46,856 nucleotides of DNA from Myxococcaceae bacterium (GTDB lineage Bacteria; Myxococcota; Myxococcia; Myxococcales; Myxococcaceae), in the NCBI GenBank assembly GCA_004173515.1, contig SECN01000015.1:1-46856 (forward strand), given 5' to 3'. The first letter of the stretch is position 1. Each line of letters starts with the position of its first letter. Positions 1-8,837 of this stretch are shown here, in pieces. Both the position numbers and the translations under genes were made by a program. The notes beneath the pieces are model-generated. The model saw only the letters and a program-made list of their open reading frames with translations. It did not search any database and was not told where the DNA came from.

Positions 1-99
1 GACCCCGCCCGCCTGTCCCGCCTGGGCGACACCGCCCACCAGCAGGAGCATCCCCAGCGCGAACCCTCGCGCCCCCATTTTCAACGCCGTCCCCGTCAT
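1..99 (-). CDS. Exported protein, N-terminal fragment (runs off window)
   Basis: Only the first 33 codons are present; the gene continues past the left edge. Translation from the ATG at 99 gives a basic start, then a hydrophobic run (FALGMLLLVGGVAQA) ending in an AxA-like site, a typical Sec signal peptide. A purine-rich AGGGGAAGG lies a few bases upstream of this ATG, whereas the in-frame ATG at 78 has no ribosome binding site, so the longer start is preferred. The mature protein is not visible, so no function can be given. Confidence 0.6.
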   Translation of the reverse strand, partial: MTGTALKMGARGFALGMLLLVGGVAQAGQAGGV

Positions 100-343
100 C
101 GCCTTCCCCTTCACCCTCTACCGAGCCGGTGATCGCAACGGTGTGCACTCTCCAAGAAACCGCCAGCCGCGCCGATCATTGGTTTGTGCACCATTGGACG
201 GCAACCGGGGCCTCCTGGCAAGGCCGTTGGGGGCGCAAGTGACTCCCCGGCCGGGGAGCGGACGGGGCGGTGGCGCGGGGCGTCAGCGGGACACGCGAGG
301 TCCGTCCGGGACGTGATGTCCCAACCCCGCCCGGAGACCCACC

Positions 344-721
344 ATGCCCCCTGTTCGCGCCTACGACGATGAAACCGAACTCACGAACTACGTGTTTCGC
401 CACTACTCCCACCTGTTCAGCGCATTCGAGCAGCGGGTCCACCGGGGGTCCCTCATGCGCAGGAAGAACCTCTCCCATGAGTCGGGTCCACCGGAGCATC
501 CGCGGCTTCGTCAGTGGGGAGGCTGGGATGATCCGGAGGTGAGCCGGATCCTGGAGGAAGGACCCGAGCGCTTCTTCCTGGGCATGCGGGACCGCATCCT
601 GAAGGAGCATGCGGACATCGTGTTCATCAACCGCTGTTCGCGATGTCAGCGCATCGTCGCGACGCCCAAGGCCCAGCAGTGCTTGTGGTGCGGCCATGAC
701 TGGCACCCGCGGCCGGCCTGA
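344..721 (+). CDS. Small protein with C-terminal zinc-ribbon-like CxxC pair
   Basis: A 125-residue soluble protein with no signal peptide or membrane segment. The C-terminal third carries CSRC (about residue 98) and CLWC (about residue 113), followed by GHDWH. This two-CxxC arrangement is typical of a small zinc ribbon. The N-terminal part is acidic and aromatic and I do not recognise it. A GGAGA ribosome binding site sits 6-7 bases before the ATG; in-frame upstream starts lack one. It converges on the minus-strand gene ending at 756, with only 34 bases between. Function unknown; a nucleic-acid or protein-binding role would be a guess from the zinc ribbon alone. Confidence 0.72.
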   Translation: MPPVRAYDDETELTNYVFRHYSHLFSAFEQRVHRGSLMRRKNLSHESGPPEHPRLRQWGGWDDPEVSRILEEGPERFFLGMRDRILKEHADIVFINRCSRCQRIVATPKAQQCLWCGHDWHPRPA

Positions 722-755
722 TGGCTTCTTCCCTCCGCGAATGCATGAGGGCCGC

Positions 756-1202
756 TCATTCCAACGGCTTCGCAGGGGAGGAGGATGGCGGTTGAGCGAG
801 CCTCCTGAGCCCCGGCGCTGAAGGCTTCTGGATTCCCAGGCGAACGGCCGCCGCATCCAGCACCTCGAGCAATCGCTGGGAGGCTGTCTGGAGGTCCACC
901 ACCAAGGCGTCCACCTCCTCCACCCGCGCGGTCTGTCCCCGATACCCAATCACCCGCGAGGCCCCTTCTCGTGTGAGCGCGAGCACATGAGGCTCGACGA
1001 CCACATCCACCTGGACCCGGGATTCATGCGGGAGACGCTTCAAGCCCTCCGACAGCGCCAACAGATAGGCGTCGATGAGCGTCTCCTTCTCCTCGATGGC
1101 GCCCTCATCGCCCACGAGCCGCAGGTCCCCCAGGGGATCGTGGGGTTCGACCTCCCCTGGGGCGAGCGTCCATCGAAGATAGCGTCCGGCGTAGGCATTC
1201 AT
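756..1202 (-). CDS. Hypothetical soluble protein, 148 residues
   Basis: The ATG at 1202 (MNAYAGRYLRW) is preceded by AGGGAGA at normal spacing. The open frame extends further upstream, but those codons have the character of out-of-frame translation. The product is acidic and alternates short strand-like and helical stretches: a conserved-looking VQVDVVVEPHVLAL strand, RVIGYRGQ, then a helix DLQTASQRLLEVLDAAAV. No signal peptide, cysteine motif or catalytic signature was found. The family is not recognised. Size and acidity would fit an immunity or adaptor protein, but no cognate toxin is adjacent, so this remains a hypothetical. Confidence 0.68.
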   Translation of the reverse strand: MNAYAGRYLRWTLAPGEVEPHDPLGDLRLVGDEGAIEEKETLIDAYLLALSEGLKRLPHESRVQVDVVVEPHVLALTREGASRVIGYRGQTARVEEVDALVVDLQTASQRLLEVLDAAAVRLGIQKPSAPGLRRLAQPPSSSPAKPLE

Positions 1203-1281
1203 GGGAGCGGTTCTCCCTGACGTCCTGGGACGCGGGAGCCTGATTCGGCGCGTTCGGGTCGCGACCCGCGCGAATGGGAGG

Positions 1282-1675
1282 CTACTGCCGGTCGCTGAGC
1301 CGCTGCTGCAAGAGCCAGTCGTAGAGGGACAGGTCGGCGTAGGCGGTGTCCCACGTGGCGCCGTTGTGTCCGCCGTTGGGATAGACGGTGACCGGGCGCA
1401 TCGCGCTCGCGCCCGCGCCGCACTTCGTGTCCAGCCAGACCTTGATGCTGGTGGAGCGCGACGGCGTGTCGAGCGCGCCATGGAAGGCCCAGATGGGCAG
1501 CGGCTTCAGGTCGCAGACGTCCGGGCTGTTGGTGGGCGTGGAGGTGAGCGCGATGGGGACGATGGCCGCCAGCACGTCCGTGTGGAGCATGCCCAGATCG
1601 ACACTGGTGTTGGCCCCGCCGCTCAGGCCGCGCGACCGTCACCAACGCGCCCAGAAGCGATTGAAGCCGTTGCAT
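1282..1675 (-). pseudogene. Decayed secreted alpha/beta-hydrolase (COG4099-type esterase/peptidase)
   Basis: An ATG at 1675 with an AGAGAGG ribosome binding site encodes the signal-peptide start MQRLQSLLGALVTVA. After about 15 codons the frame changes. The remaining hydrolase reads in another frame from about 1629: nucleophile elbow GLSGGA (1615-1629), an acid-loop candidate HGALDTP, and the catalytic-His region YPNGGHNGATWDTAY, ending LYDWLLQQR near 1282. The signal peptide and the C-terminal catalytic half are thus preserved, but the intervening roughly 150 residues expected for this family (including the oxyanion region) are missing and the frame is broken. I interpret this as an internal deletion. 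The nucleophile, acid and His regions are still readable, suggesting recent loss or an assembly deletion. Confidence 0.75.
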
Positions 1676-1875
1676 GGTGCCTCTCTGAAGAGAACGAAGG
1701 CCCATCATGCATTGCATGTTTTACGTTTTAAACAGGATGAAGCGAATCCAAGGTCCAGGGGCCCTGCCGTGCTGAAGCCTCACACCTGACAGTCGCCCCG
1801 GCCTCCAGCGGGATGGTCCGCTGGCGCGACATGCCGGACGCTCCCGCCCCATTTCATCGCAGGAACGGGGGACAC

Positions 1876-2109
1876 ATGGCTGAGAACGGTAAAGGGGATG
1901 TGCACACGGTGCCGAACGCCGGTGGCGACGGCTGGGTGAACAAGCAGAACGGCGCGAGCCTGGGCCAGCACCGGACGAAGGAGGAGGCCGTGCAGCAGGG
2001 CGCGGAGGTCGCTCGGCGCGACAAGGTCGAACACCTCATCCACAACAAGAACGGCCAGATCGCGGAGCGCAACAGCTACGGCCACGATCCCCGGTCGCGC
2101 CCGGGCTGA
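1876..2109 (+). CDS. DUF2188 family protein
   Basis: A 77-residue protein matching the DUF2188 layout: N-terminal VHTVPNAGGDGWVNK, central EEAVQQGAEVARRDKVE helix, then LIHNKNGQIAERNSYG. These are the family's conserved blocks (VxPxxDGW, A...G...A, hGxdGxIxxRxsYG). The ATG at 1876 directly precedes the domain and has GGGGGAC in the ribosome-binding position; the longer frame from 1813 adds unrelated residues. DUF2188 proteins are small cytoplasmic proteins with no established biochemical role. It converges with the exported peptide gene ending at 2209. Confidence 0.88.
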   Translation: MAENGKGDVHTVPNAGGDGWVNKQNGASLGQHRTKEEAVQQGAEVARRDKVEHLIHNKNGQIAERNSYGHDPRSRPG

Positions 2110-2208
2110 CCCGCCCGCCGTCCCAGGGCCACAGGAGCGGCTGGCCATTCCGGGTCGCAACGCCATCCACTCCTGTGTTGCCTGGCGCCATGGAGCGGTC
2201 GGCGTGAG

Positions 2209-2475
2209 CTAGGGGCACTCCGCGTTGACTTCCTCAATCCAATACGGGCTTCTCCTCCCCGTACGCTCTGGAACACTGTTGCAGAAACAGCGGTCCTCTC
2301 CGACCACCGTGGTGTGCGTGGCGTCGCTGTAATACGTGATGATGGAGTCCGTGAAGCAGATGAGCCGGTCCTCGCGCGAGGCAAGCTCGGGCTGGGTTCC
2401 CATGTCGGCCCCGTCCCCTCCACATCCAAACTGGGTTCCGAGAACGGCAAGGCCGAGAATCAACAACGAGCGCAT
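2209..2475 (-). CDS. Small exported Cys-containing protein, DUF6289-like
   Basis: 88 residues with a strong GGAGGA ribosome binding site before the ATG at 2475. The N-terminus MRSLLILGLAVLGTQFGC is a signal sequence. The Cys at residue 18 could be a lipid-anchor site, but the lipobox (QFGC) is poor. The mature part holds LICFTD, the block YYSDATHTTVVGEDRCFC, and a final ECP. The YYSDAxHTxxVG block with a following Cys is what I associate with the small DUF6289 exported peptides common in myxobacteria and actinobacteria, whose function is unknown. Local base composition is lower in GC than its neighbours, as is often seen for such accessory peptides. Confidence 0.72.
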   Translation of the reverse strand: MRSLLILGLAVLGTQFGCGGDGADMGTQPELASREDRLICFTDSIITYYSDATHTTVVGEDRCFCNSVPERTGRRSPYWIEEVNAECP

Positions 2476-2627
2476 TGTTCCTCCAGACGAATATCGTGCT
2501 CCATGCCATTGCTGCGTGGGCATGATCCCACAAAGCCTCATGCAAGTGAATGCAGGAGGAATGTTATACGGCGCATGCAACTCTTCAGCACTGTTGAAAG
2601 AGCTGACATCATCCAGGATGCCGCCTG

Positions 2628-2996
2628 CTACGCGGCGGAGGCTGAAGCGGCGGCGGAGAGCAGTTGGTCGATGTCCACGGGTTTGCGCAGGTAGGAGCGG
2701 GCCGCGAGCACCTCCCGACGGCTGTCGAGCTGCGGATCGGCGCTCATCACCACCACCGGGATGTGGGCGAAGCGCGTGTCGGCCCGCTGCTCCGCGCGGA
2801 ACTGGAAGCCGTCCTTCACCGGCATCATCAGGTCCAGGAGGATGAGGTCGGGCGCCGGCCGCAGCGCCTCCAGCAGGGTGAGCGCCTGTGCCCCATGCTC
2901 CGCGCACACCACCGTGTGCCCCTCCTCTTCCAACAACTCACGGAGGGACTCGCGGATGTAGAAGTCATCCTCCACCACCAGGATGCAACGCTTCAT
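2628..2996 (-). CDS. CheY-like single-domain response regulator
   Basis: 122 residues forming one receiver domain. The acidic pair is at residues 10-11 (VVEDD), the phospho-acceptor is Asp55 (LILLDLMMP), the switch residue is Ser85 (VVMSA) and the conserved Lys is 105 (YLRKP). There is no output domain; the tail is a short alanine-rich stretch. The ATG overlaps the stop codon of the hybrid kinase gene (ATGA), indicating translational coupling. It probably receives phosphate from that kinase and acts by protein-protein contact or as a phosphate sink. Partner and output are inferred from gene order only. Confidence 0.93.
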   Translation of the reverse strand: MKRCILVVEDDFYIRESLRELLEEEGHTVVCAEHGAQALTLLEALRPAPDLILLDLMMPVKDGFQFRAEQRADTRFAHIPVVVMSADPQLDSRREVLAARSYLRKPVDIDQLLSAAASASAA

Positions 2997-5900
2997 GCCC
3001 GGTCCTCCTGCGCGGTGTCGTGTTCATGGGCGCGTGCACGCGCGGCGTCCCGGGGCAGGAGGACCACGAAACGCGCGCCCCCGTCAGGACCTTCCTCCAC
3101 TGAAACCGCTCCGCCGTGGGCCACGACGATCTGCTTGGAGATGAAGAGCCCCAACCCCAGCCCTCCGGCGTTGCGTGATGCGATTCCCCGGTCGAAGCGA
3201 TCGAAGATGCTCGCCCGCTGCGCTTCCGGCACGCCCGGGCCCTCGTCCCGCACCTCCAGGCGGACGTGGTCCCCATGCTCTTCGAGGCGCACTTCGAGCG
3301 GCGTGCCGGGCGCGTACTTCAGCGCGTTGGAGACCAGGTTCGTCAGCACCTGCTCCAACCGCCGCCCATCCCAGACCCCCACGAGCACGGGCGGAGCTTC
3401 CAGCCGCACCTGACAGCCGGCCTGCGCCAGTTGCCCGGAGAGGCGCTCCAACAGCTCGGAGGTGAGCTCCGCGAGGTCGACCTCCTGGAAGGCCAGGTCG
3501 AGCGTCCCCGTCCGGATGCGCGCCACGTCGAGCAGGTCATCGACGAGGTTCGTCAGCCGGTCCACCTGGATCAACGAGACGCGCAGCACCTTCGCCAGCT
3601 TCTCCGGGCTGGGCATGCGGCCCTCGTCGGGCTTCACGCTCCGCTCGGTCATCTGCAATTGCATCCGCAGGGACGTGATGGGTGTCTTCAGCTCATGCGA
3701 GGCGATGGAGAGGAATTCGTCGCGCGCGCCCAGCAGCAACTTCAGCTCCCGCTCCGCCTGCTTGATGCGCGAGATGTCCCGCAGCGTGAGGATGGTCTGG
3801 GACGGCTGCGGCCCGATGGCCGGGACGACGTCGGAGTCCACCACCAGGCTCACCCGCCCCGAAGCGGAGTGCCCGACGGCCTCCAGGTCGCGGACCGGTG
3901 TGTCCAACGCGCGCTCCAGTTCGAGCGGCCCCCCGTCCTCATTGACGAGCCGGAAGGCGCGACCGTGCTCCGCGGACTGGAGGTCGGTGGGAAAGTGTCC
4001 GTTCGCGAGTTGCTGGGCGGCGCGGTTCGCGAAGGTGAACCGGCGGGAGTCCGGGTTGACGAGCAGCGTGGGCGTCGGGAGGCGATCCAACACCGCCTCC
4101 AGCCAGTGCTGTTGCTGTTCGAGCTGCTCCGTGTGCGCCTCCTGCTCCGCCGCGCGCAGGCGCATGGACGCCATGGTGAGCTGCGCCTGCACCCGGGCCA
4201 ACAGCTCCCTCGCCGCGAACGGCTTCGTCAGGTAGTCATCCGCGCCCAGCTCCAGCCCGCTCGCCGTGGCCTCCTCGCCCGCGCGGGCGGACAGCAGGAG
4301 GATGGGCAGCGTGCGCAGCGTTTCGTCCGCGCGCAGTTGGCGCACCAGTTCGATGCCGTCCATCACCGGCATCATCACGTCCGAGAGCACGAGGTCCGGC
4401 CTCGACTCGCGCGCCGAACGCAGCGCTTCCTCACCGTTCGAAACCGCCGTCACCCGGTAGCGCCGCTCCAGGAGGCGACGGACATAGTCGCGCATGTCCG
4501 CGTTGTCGTCGGCCAGCAGGATGCGCGGACGGGCCGCCCCCTCCGTCCGCGCCGCATCCAGGGGACGCGCGGGCGACGCGGCCACGGAGGGCATTGCTTC
4601 GTCGGAGTCATCCTGGAGAGGCGCTCCCGGCGAAGGATTCGCCAGCCAACGCAGCGACTCCTCGACGAACGCCTCCACGCGCGTCGGGTTGGCGGCGGGC
4701 CGCTCTGCCTTCTCCAGCGACTGCTGCCCCATCCAGTAGGCATTCCCGAGCGGCACGCGCACGACGAAGGTGGAGCCTTCTGCGACGACGCTGCGCACCT
4801 CCACCGAACCGCCATGCAGCTTCGCCAGGTCCTGCACGAGCGCGAGCCCGATGCCGCTGCCTTCGTGGGTGCGCCCCTTGGCCTCCTGGACCCGGTGGAA
4901 GCGCTGGAACACGCGGCCCAGCTCACCCTCCGGGATGCCGATGCCCGTGTCCTGCACCGACAGCCGGGCGAAACCTCCCTCGCGCTTCACCTCCACGCGG
5001 ATCTCCCCGGCGTGGGTGAACTTGAACGCGTTCGACACGAGGTTGAGGACGATCTTCTCCCACATCTCTCGGTCGACGAGCACCGGCTCCCCGAGCGGCT
5101 CCGCGTCCACCACCAGGCGCATGCCCGCACGCTCCACGGTGGAGCGGAACGCGCTCGCGATGTCGCGCGTGAGCGAGGACAGGTCGGTGGGCTCCACCGT
5201 GGCCTGCGCGCGTCCGGCCTCGATGCGGGAGAAGTCGAGCAGCGCGTTCACCAGCTTGAGCAGCCGCAGCGCGTTGCGGTGCACGACCGCCAGCTCCCCG
5301 TGCACATCCTTCGGCAGCTCGCCCTGACGCCCGGCCAGCAGGTCCTCCACGGGCCCGAGCATCAGCGTGAGCGGCGTGCGGAACTCGTGGCTGACGTTGC
5401 TGAAGAAGGCGGTCTTCGCTTGATCGATTTCGGCCAGGGCCTCGGCCCGGCGGCGCTCCGCCTCATAGGCGCGCGCGTTTCCGAGGGCCGCGCTCGCCGC
5501 GTTCCCCAGCATCTCCACGAAGGTCCGGTAGGCCTCGTCGAAGGGAAGCCGCTGGCTCACCCCGACGACGAGGAAGCCGAGCGGCGCGGCGACACCGCCG
5601 ACGCGGACCGGCAGCACGAACGCCGTCCCCAGCGGCTCCGGGTACGGGCCCGCGGAGAGGCGACCGAACCGCGACTCCAGGTCCGTCACCTGCTCCCCCC
5701 GTCCGCTGCGGGCCGCGCGCGCGAGCGGCCAACCTTCCTCCCCGGCCTCCTCCGAGAGGGAGAGGATTTCGGGCGCGAGCGGACTGCCCGCCTGGGTTCC
5801 ACGCAGCCCGCGCAACCGGGCCTGCGTCCCGTCGGGCGTCGTGACGTAGAGGAGCGCGAGCGGCAGATCGAAGGCGTAATCCCCCAGCGTGGCGAGGAGC

Positions 5901-6460
5901 AGGTCGCACGCCTCATCGAACACCTGGGACTGTCCTGCCCGGTCGGCCACGTCGCGCAACGCCCGCGTCCGCCGCTGGGCGAGCATGGTGGCGGTGGTCT
6001 CCGTCACCGGGTGGAAGATGCCCACCACCTTGCCGGACTCGTCACGGATGGGGCTGGAGGAGAAGGTGAAGAACGTCTCCTCCGGGTAGCCGTTGCGCTC
6101 GAGGAACATCCGCTGGTTCTCGAGGTAGGACGTCTCGCCCGCGAGCGCCCGCTCGAAGGGCTCACCGATGGCGGGCCACGCGGAGGCCCAGGTGACGCGG
6201 TAGTTCTCCCCCATGGCGCGTGGGTGCACCGCGCCGCAGACCCCGCGGTAGCCATCGTTGTAGATCTGACTGTGGTCGTCTCCCCAGATGATGTTGATGG
6301 GGAAGTTCGACGCGAGGCAGAGGCTCACGGTCGTACGCAGGCTCTGCGGCCACGACTCGATAGGCCCCAGCGGGGATTTCGACCAGTCGAGTGACGCGAT
6401 GAGCGCGGCCATCTCGCCCCCACCGGCAAGCCACTCGAGCTTCCTGGGCGGAGTGCTCAT
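2993..6460 (-). CDS. Hybrid sensor histidine kinase with two kinase cores
   Basis: About 1155 residues from the ATG at 6460; a GTG at 6514 would add 18 residues, and neither start has a good ribosome binding site. Numbered from the GTG, the order is: PAS-like sensor (about 25-170, with WGDDHSQIYND), GAF-like domain (about 190-350), first HisKA with SHEFRTP and His376, HATPase with NLVSNAFKF, DTGIGIP and GSGIGL, a receiver domain with Asp712 and Lys764, a second PAS (about 800-915), and a second HisKA with SHELKTP and His940 plus HATPase (NLVSNALKY, DEGPGVP, GLGLGL). No transmembrane segment is evident, so it is probably a cytoplasmic sensor. Two complete cores flanking one internal receiver suggest an internal phosphorelay. 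The downstream CheY-like gene overlaps by four bases and is the likely further acceptor. Signal unknown. Confidence 0.95.
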   Translation of the reverse strand: MSTPPRKLEWLAGGGEMAALIASLDWSKSPLGPIESWPQSLRTTVSLCLASNFPINIIWGDDHSQIYNDGYRGVCGAVHPRAMGENYRVTWASAWPAIGEPFERALAGETSYLENQRMFLERNGYPEETFFTFSSSPIRDESGKVVGIFHPVTETTATMLAQRRTRALRDVADRAGQSQVFDEACDLLLATLGDYAFDLPLALLYVTTPDGTQARLRGLRGTQAGSPLAPEILSLSEEAGEEGWPLARAARSGRGEQVTDLESRFGRLSAGPYPEPLGTAFVLPVRVGGVAAPLGFLVVGVSQRLPFDEAYRTFVEMLGNAASAALGNARAYEAERRRAEALAEIDQAKTAFFSNVSHEFRTPLTLMLGPVEDLLAGRQGELPKDVHGELAVVHRNALRLLKLVNALLDFSRIEAGRAQATVEPTDLSSLTRDIASAFRSTVERAGMRLVVDAEPLGEPVLVDREMWEKIVLNLVSNAFKFTHAGEIRVEVKREGGFARLSVQDTGIGIPEGELGRVFQRFHRVQEAKGRTHEGSGIGLALVQDLAKLHGGSVEVRSVVAEGSTFVVRVPLGNAYWMGQQSLEKAERPAANPTRVEAFVEESLRWLANPSPGAPLQDDSDEAMPSVAASPARPLDAARTEGAARPRILLADDNADMRDYVRRLLERRYRVTAVSNGEEALRSARESRPDLVLSDVMMPVMDGIELVRQLRADETLRTLPILLLSARAGEEATASGLELGADDYLTKPFAARELLARVQAQLTMASMRLRAAEQEAHTEQLEQQQHWLEAVLDRLPTPTLLVNPDSRRFTFANRAAQQLANGHFPTDLQSAEHGRAFRLVNEDGGPLELERALDTPVRDLEAVGHSASGRVSLVVDSDVVPAIGPQPSQTILTLRDISRIKQAERELKLLLGARDEFLSIASHELKTPITSLRMQLQMTERSVKPDEGRMPSPEKLAKVLRVSLIQVDRLTNLVDDLLDVARIRTGTLDLAFQEVDLAELTSELLERLSGQLAQAGCQVRLEAPPVLVGVWDGRRLEQVLTNLVSNALKYAPGTPLEVRLEEHGDHVRLEVRDEGPGVPEAQRASIFDRFDRGIASRNAGGLGLGLFISKQIVVAHGGAVSVEEGPDGGARFVVLLPRDAARARAHEHDTAQEDRA

Positions 6461-6611
6461 CGTGAGGACAGAGATACGTCCCCGGGTTCGGGGTAACAAG
6501 GCTCGAGTACTCACTTCGCGGGCTTGGAGCGTCGTTCAATCAACGGTTGGCGCACCGCCGTCAGGCCGCCAGGACGCCGGCCAGGGGAGAGCCCCGCTGT
6601 AGACTCCGCCC

Positions 6612-8837
6612 ATGACCGCTTCCGCCCCGCCCCAGGTCCACTTCCGCACCTGCAATCTCTGTGAAGCGATGTGCGGGGTGCGCATCGAGGTGGCCGACGG
6701 ACGCATCACGTCCATCAAGGGCGACGACGCGGATCCGTTCAGCCGGGGCCACATCTGCCCCAAGGCCGTGGCGCTGCGCGATCTGCATGAAGACCCGGAT
6801 CGCCTGCGCCATCCCATGAAGCGCACCGCTTCCGGCTGGGAGCGCGTGTCCTGGGAGGATGCGTTCAGCGACATCACCCGGCGCCTGCATGCGCTCCAGC
6901 AGGAACACGGTCCCCACACCGTGGGCGCCTACCTGGGCAACCCCAACGTCCACAACCTGGGCGCGATGATGTTCGGCCCCGGCCTGCTTCGCGCGCTGCG
7001 CTCACGCAACCGGTTCTCCGCCACCTCCGTCGACCAGCTCCCCCACCAGCTCGTGGCCCACTTCATGTTCGGCCACCAGCTGCTCGTCCCCATCCCGGAC
7101 ATCGACCGCACCCGGTACATGCTCATGCTGGGCGCCAATCCGCTCGCGTCCAATGGCAGCCTGATGACCACGCCGGATGTCCGCGCCCGGCTCCGCTCAC
7201 TCCAGGAGCGCGGCGGCAAGGTCGTCGTCATCGACCCGCGCCGCACGGAGACCGCCGGCATCGCCGATCAGCACGTCTTCGTGCGCCCCGGCACCGACGC
7301 GCTCGCCCTCTTCTCGCTGCTGCACGTCGTGCTGGAGGGCAACGCGCACCGCATGGGAAGGCTCGCGGCGTTCGTGGACGGCCTGGACACCGTCGTGCCC
7401 CTCGTCCGCGACTTCCCTCCGGAGAGAACGGCCCCGCACACCGGCATCGCTCCGGAGGTGCTTCGCGGCATCGCCCGGGACTTCCTCGCGGCGGAAGGGG
7501 CCGTCTGCTACGGCCGCGTCGGCGTGTCCACGCAGCCCTTTGGCTCGCTCTGCCAATGGCTCATCAACGTCCTCAACATCGTCACCGGCAACCTGGACCG
7601 CGAAGGCGGCGCGCTCTTCACGCAGCCCGCGTTCGACCTCATCGGGGGGCCTCGCGCGTTGGGCGTCAGCCCCGGCAGCCATGGCCGCTGGAAGAGCCGT
7701 GTGCGTGGACTGCCGGAGTCCTCCGGTGAGCTGCCCGTGGCCGTGCTCGCGGAGGAGATCCTCACCCCGGGCGACGGTCGCATCCGCGCCCTCATCACCG
7801 TGGCCGGCAACCCCGTGCTGTCCACGCCCAATGGCACCCAACTGGACACCGCGCTGTCACAGTTGGACCTGATGGTGAGCGTGGATCCGTACCTCAACGA
7901 GACCACCCGGCACGCGCACTACATCCTGCCGCCCGCGTCCCTGCTGGAGCGCGGGCACTACGACCTCGTCTTCCACGTGCTCGCCGTGCGCAACACGGCC
8001 AGGTACTCACCGCCCGTGTTCGCGCCAGCCCCGGACTCCCGCCAGGACTGGGAGATCCTCCTGGAGCTCCAGCACCGCCTGGAGACGCTGCGCCATGGCC
8101 GCACCGCGCGCGCCACCCTCCAGTACCAGGCCCTCAAGCGCCTGGGGCCGGAGCGCCTGCTCGACCTGGGCCTGCGCATGGGGCCGTATGGCTCACGCTT
8201 CCATCCGCTCAAGAAGGACGGCCTGTCGCTCGCGAAGCTTCGCGCTTCCCCGCATGGCATCGACCTGGGCCCGCTGAAGTCCTCCCTCCCTGGCCGCCTG
8301 CGCCATCGCTCCAAGCGCATCCAGTTGGCGCCGGAGCTGCTCGTCGCGGATGTCGCGCGGCTGCGCGCGGCCTTCCCGGACGACGCGGCGCCCCGCGACG
8401 GTGAGCTGCTGCTCATCGGCCGGCGGCACCTTCGCGACAACAACTCCTGGATGCACAACGTGCCGGGGCTCGTGAAGGGCCGCCCCCGCTGCACCCTCAT
8501 GGTCCACCCGGACGACGCGTCCCGCCTGGGCCTTGCCGACGGCGTGGATGCCACCATCCGTTCGCGCGTGGGTGAGGTCACCGTCCCCGTGGCCATCACC
8601 GCCGACGTCATGCCCGGCGTCGTCAGCCTGCCGCACGGCTACGGCCATCAGCGCTCGGGCATCCGCTTGCAGGTGGCGAGCGCGCACGCGGGCGTCAGCA
8701 TCAACGACCTCACGGATGAGCAGGCATTGGACGCCGTCAGCGGCAACGCCGCCTTCAGTGCTACGCCGGTGCGGGTACGGCCGGCGGAACCACCTGCGCC
8801 ACCGTCACCTTCCGGGTCCGCCACACCAGCGGCGTGA
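6612..8837 (+). CDS. Molybdopterin-dependent oxidoreductase (formate dehydrogenase/BisC-like)
   Basis: 741 residues. The N-terminal [4Fe-4S] site is CxxCxxxC plus a fourth Cys (C14, C17, C21, C49), followed by the molybdopterin-oxidoreductase core: YLGNPNVHN, SATSVDQLPHQ, MLGANPLASNGS, VVIDPRRTET. A C-terminal dinucleotide-binding barrel carries LIGRRHLRDNNSWMHN and LPHGYGH. I see no Cys or selenocysteine where FdhH-type enzymes have their metal ligand, so this belongs to the large uncharacterised branch often annotated as a molybdopterin oxidoreductase family protein. No twin-arginine signal: probably cytoplasmic. Substrate unknown. No electron-transfer subunit is adjacent. The last 77 bases overlap, in antisense, the end of the flippase-like gene. 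The start lacks a convincing ribosome binding site but sits just ahead of the Fe-S motif. Confidence 0.93.
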   Translation: MTASAPPQVHFRTCNLCEAMCGVRIEVADGRITSIKGDDADPFSRGHICPKAVALRDLHEDPDRLRHPMKRTASGWERVSWEDAFSDITRRLHALQQEHGPHTVGAYLGNPNVHNLGAMMFGPGLLRALRSRNRFSATSVDQLPHQLVAHFMFGHQLLVPIPDIDRTRYMLMLGANPLASNGSLMTTPDVRARLRSLQERGGKVVVIDPRRTETAGIADQHVFVRPGTDALALFSLLHVVLEGNAHRMGRLAAFVDGLDTVVPLVRDFPPERTAPHTGIAPEVLRGIARDFLAAEGAVCYGRVGVSTQPFGSLCQWLINVLNIVTGNLDREGGALFTQPAFDLIGGPRALGVSPGSHGRWKSRVRGLPESSGELPVAVLAEEILTPGDGRIRALITVAGNPVLSTPNGTQLDTALSQLDLMVSVDPYLNETTRHAHYILPPASLLERGHYDLVFHVLAVRNTARYSPPVFAPAPDSRQDWEILLELQHRLETLRHGRTARATLQYQALKRLGPERLLDLGLRMGPYGSRFHPLKKDGLSLAKLRASPHGIDLGPLKSSLPGRLRHRSKRIQLAPELLVADVARLRAAFPDDAAPRDGELLLIGRRHLRDNNSWMHNVPGLVKGRPRCTLMVHPDDASRLGLADGVDATIRSRVGEVTVPVAITADVMPGVVSLPHGYGHQRSGIRLQVASAHAGVSINDLTDEQALDAVSGNAAFSATPVRVRPAEPPAPPSPSGSATPAA

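Noticed and set aside
3266..6394. 1042-codon open frame on the plus strand opposite the hybrid kinase
   Set aside because: Arg/Gln/His-rich low-complexity translation with no domain; it is the antisense shadow of a GC-rich kinase gene whose domains are unambiguous.
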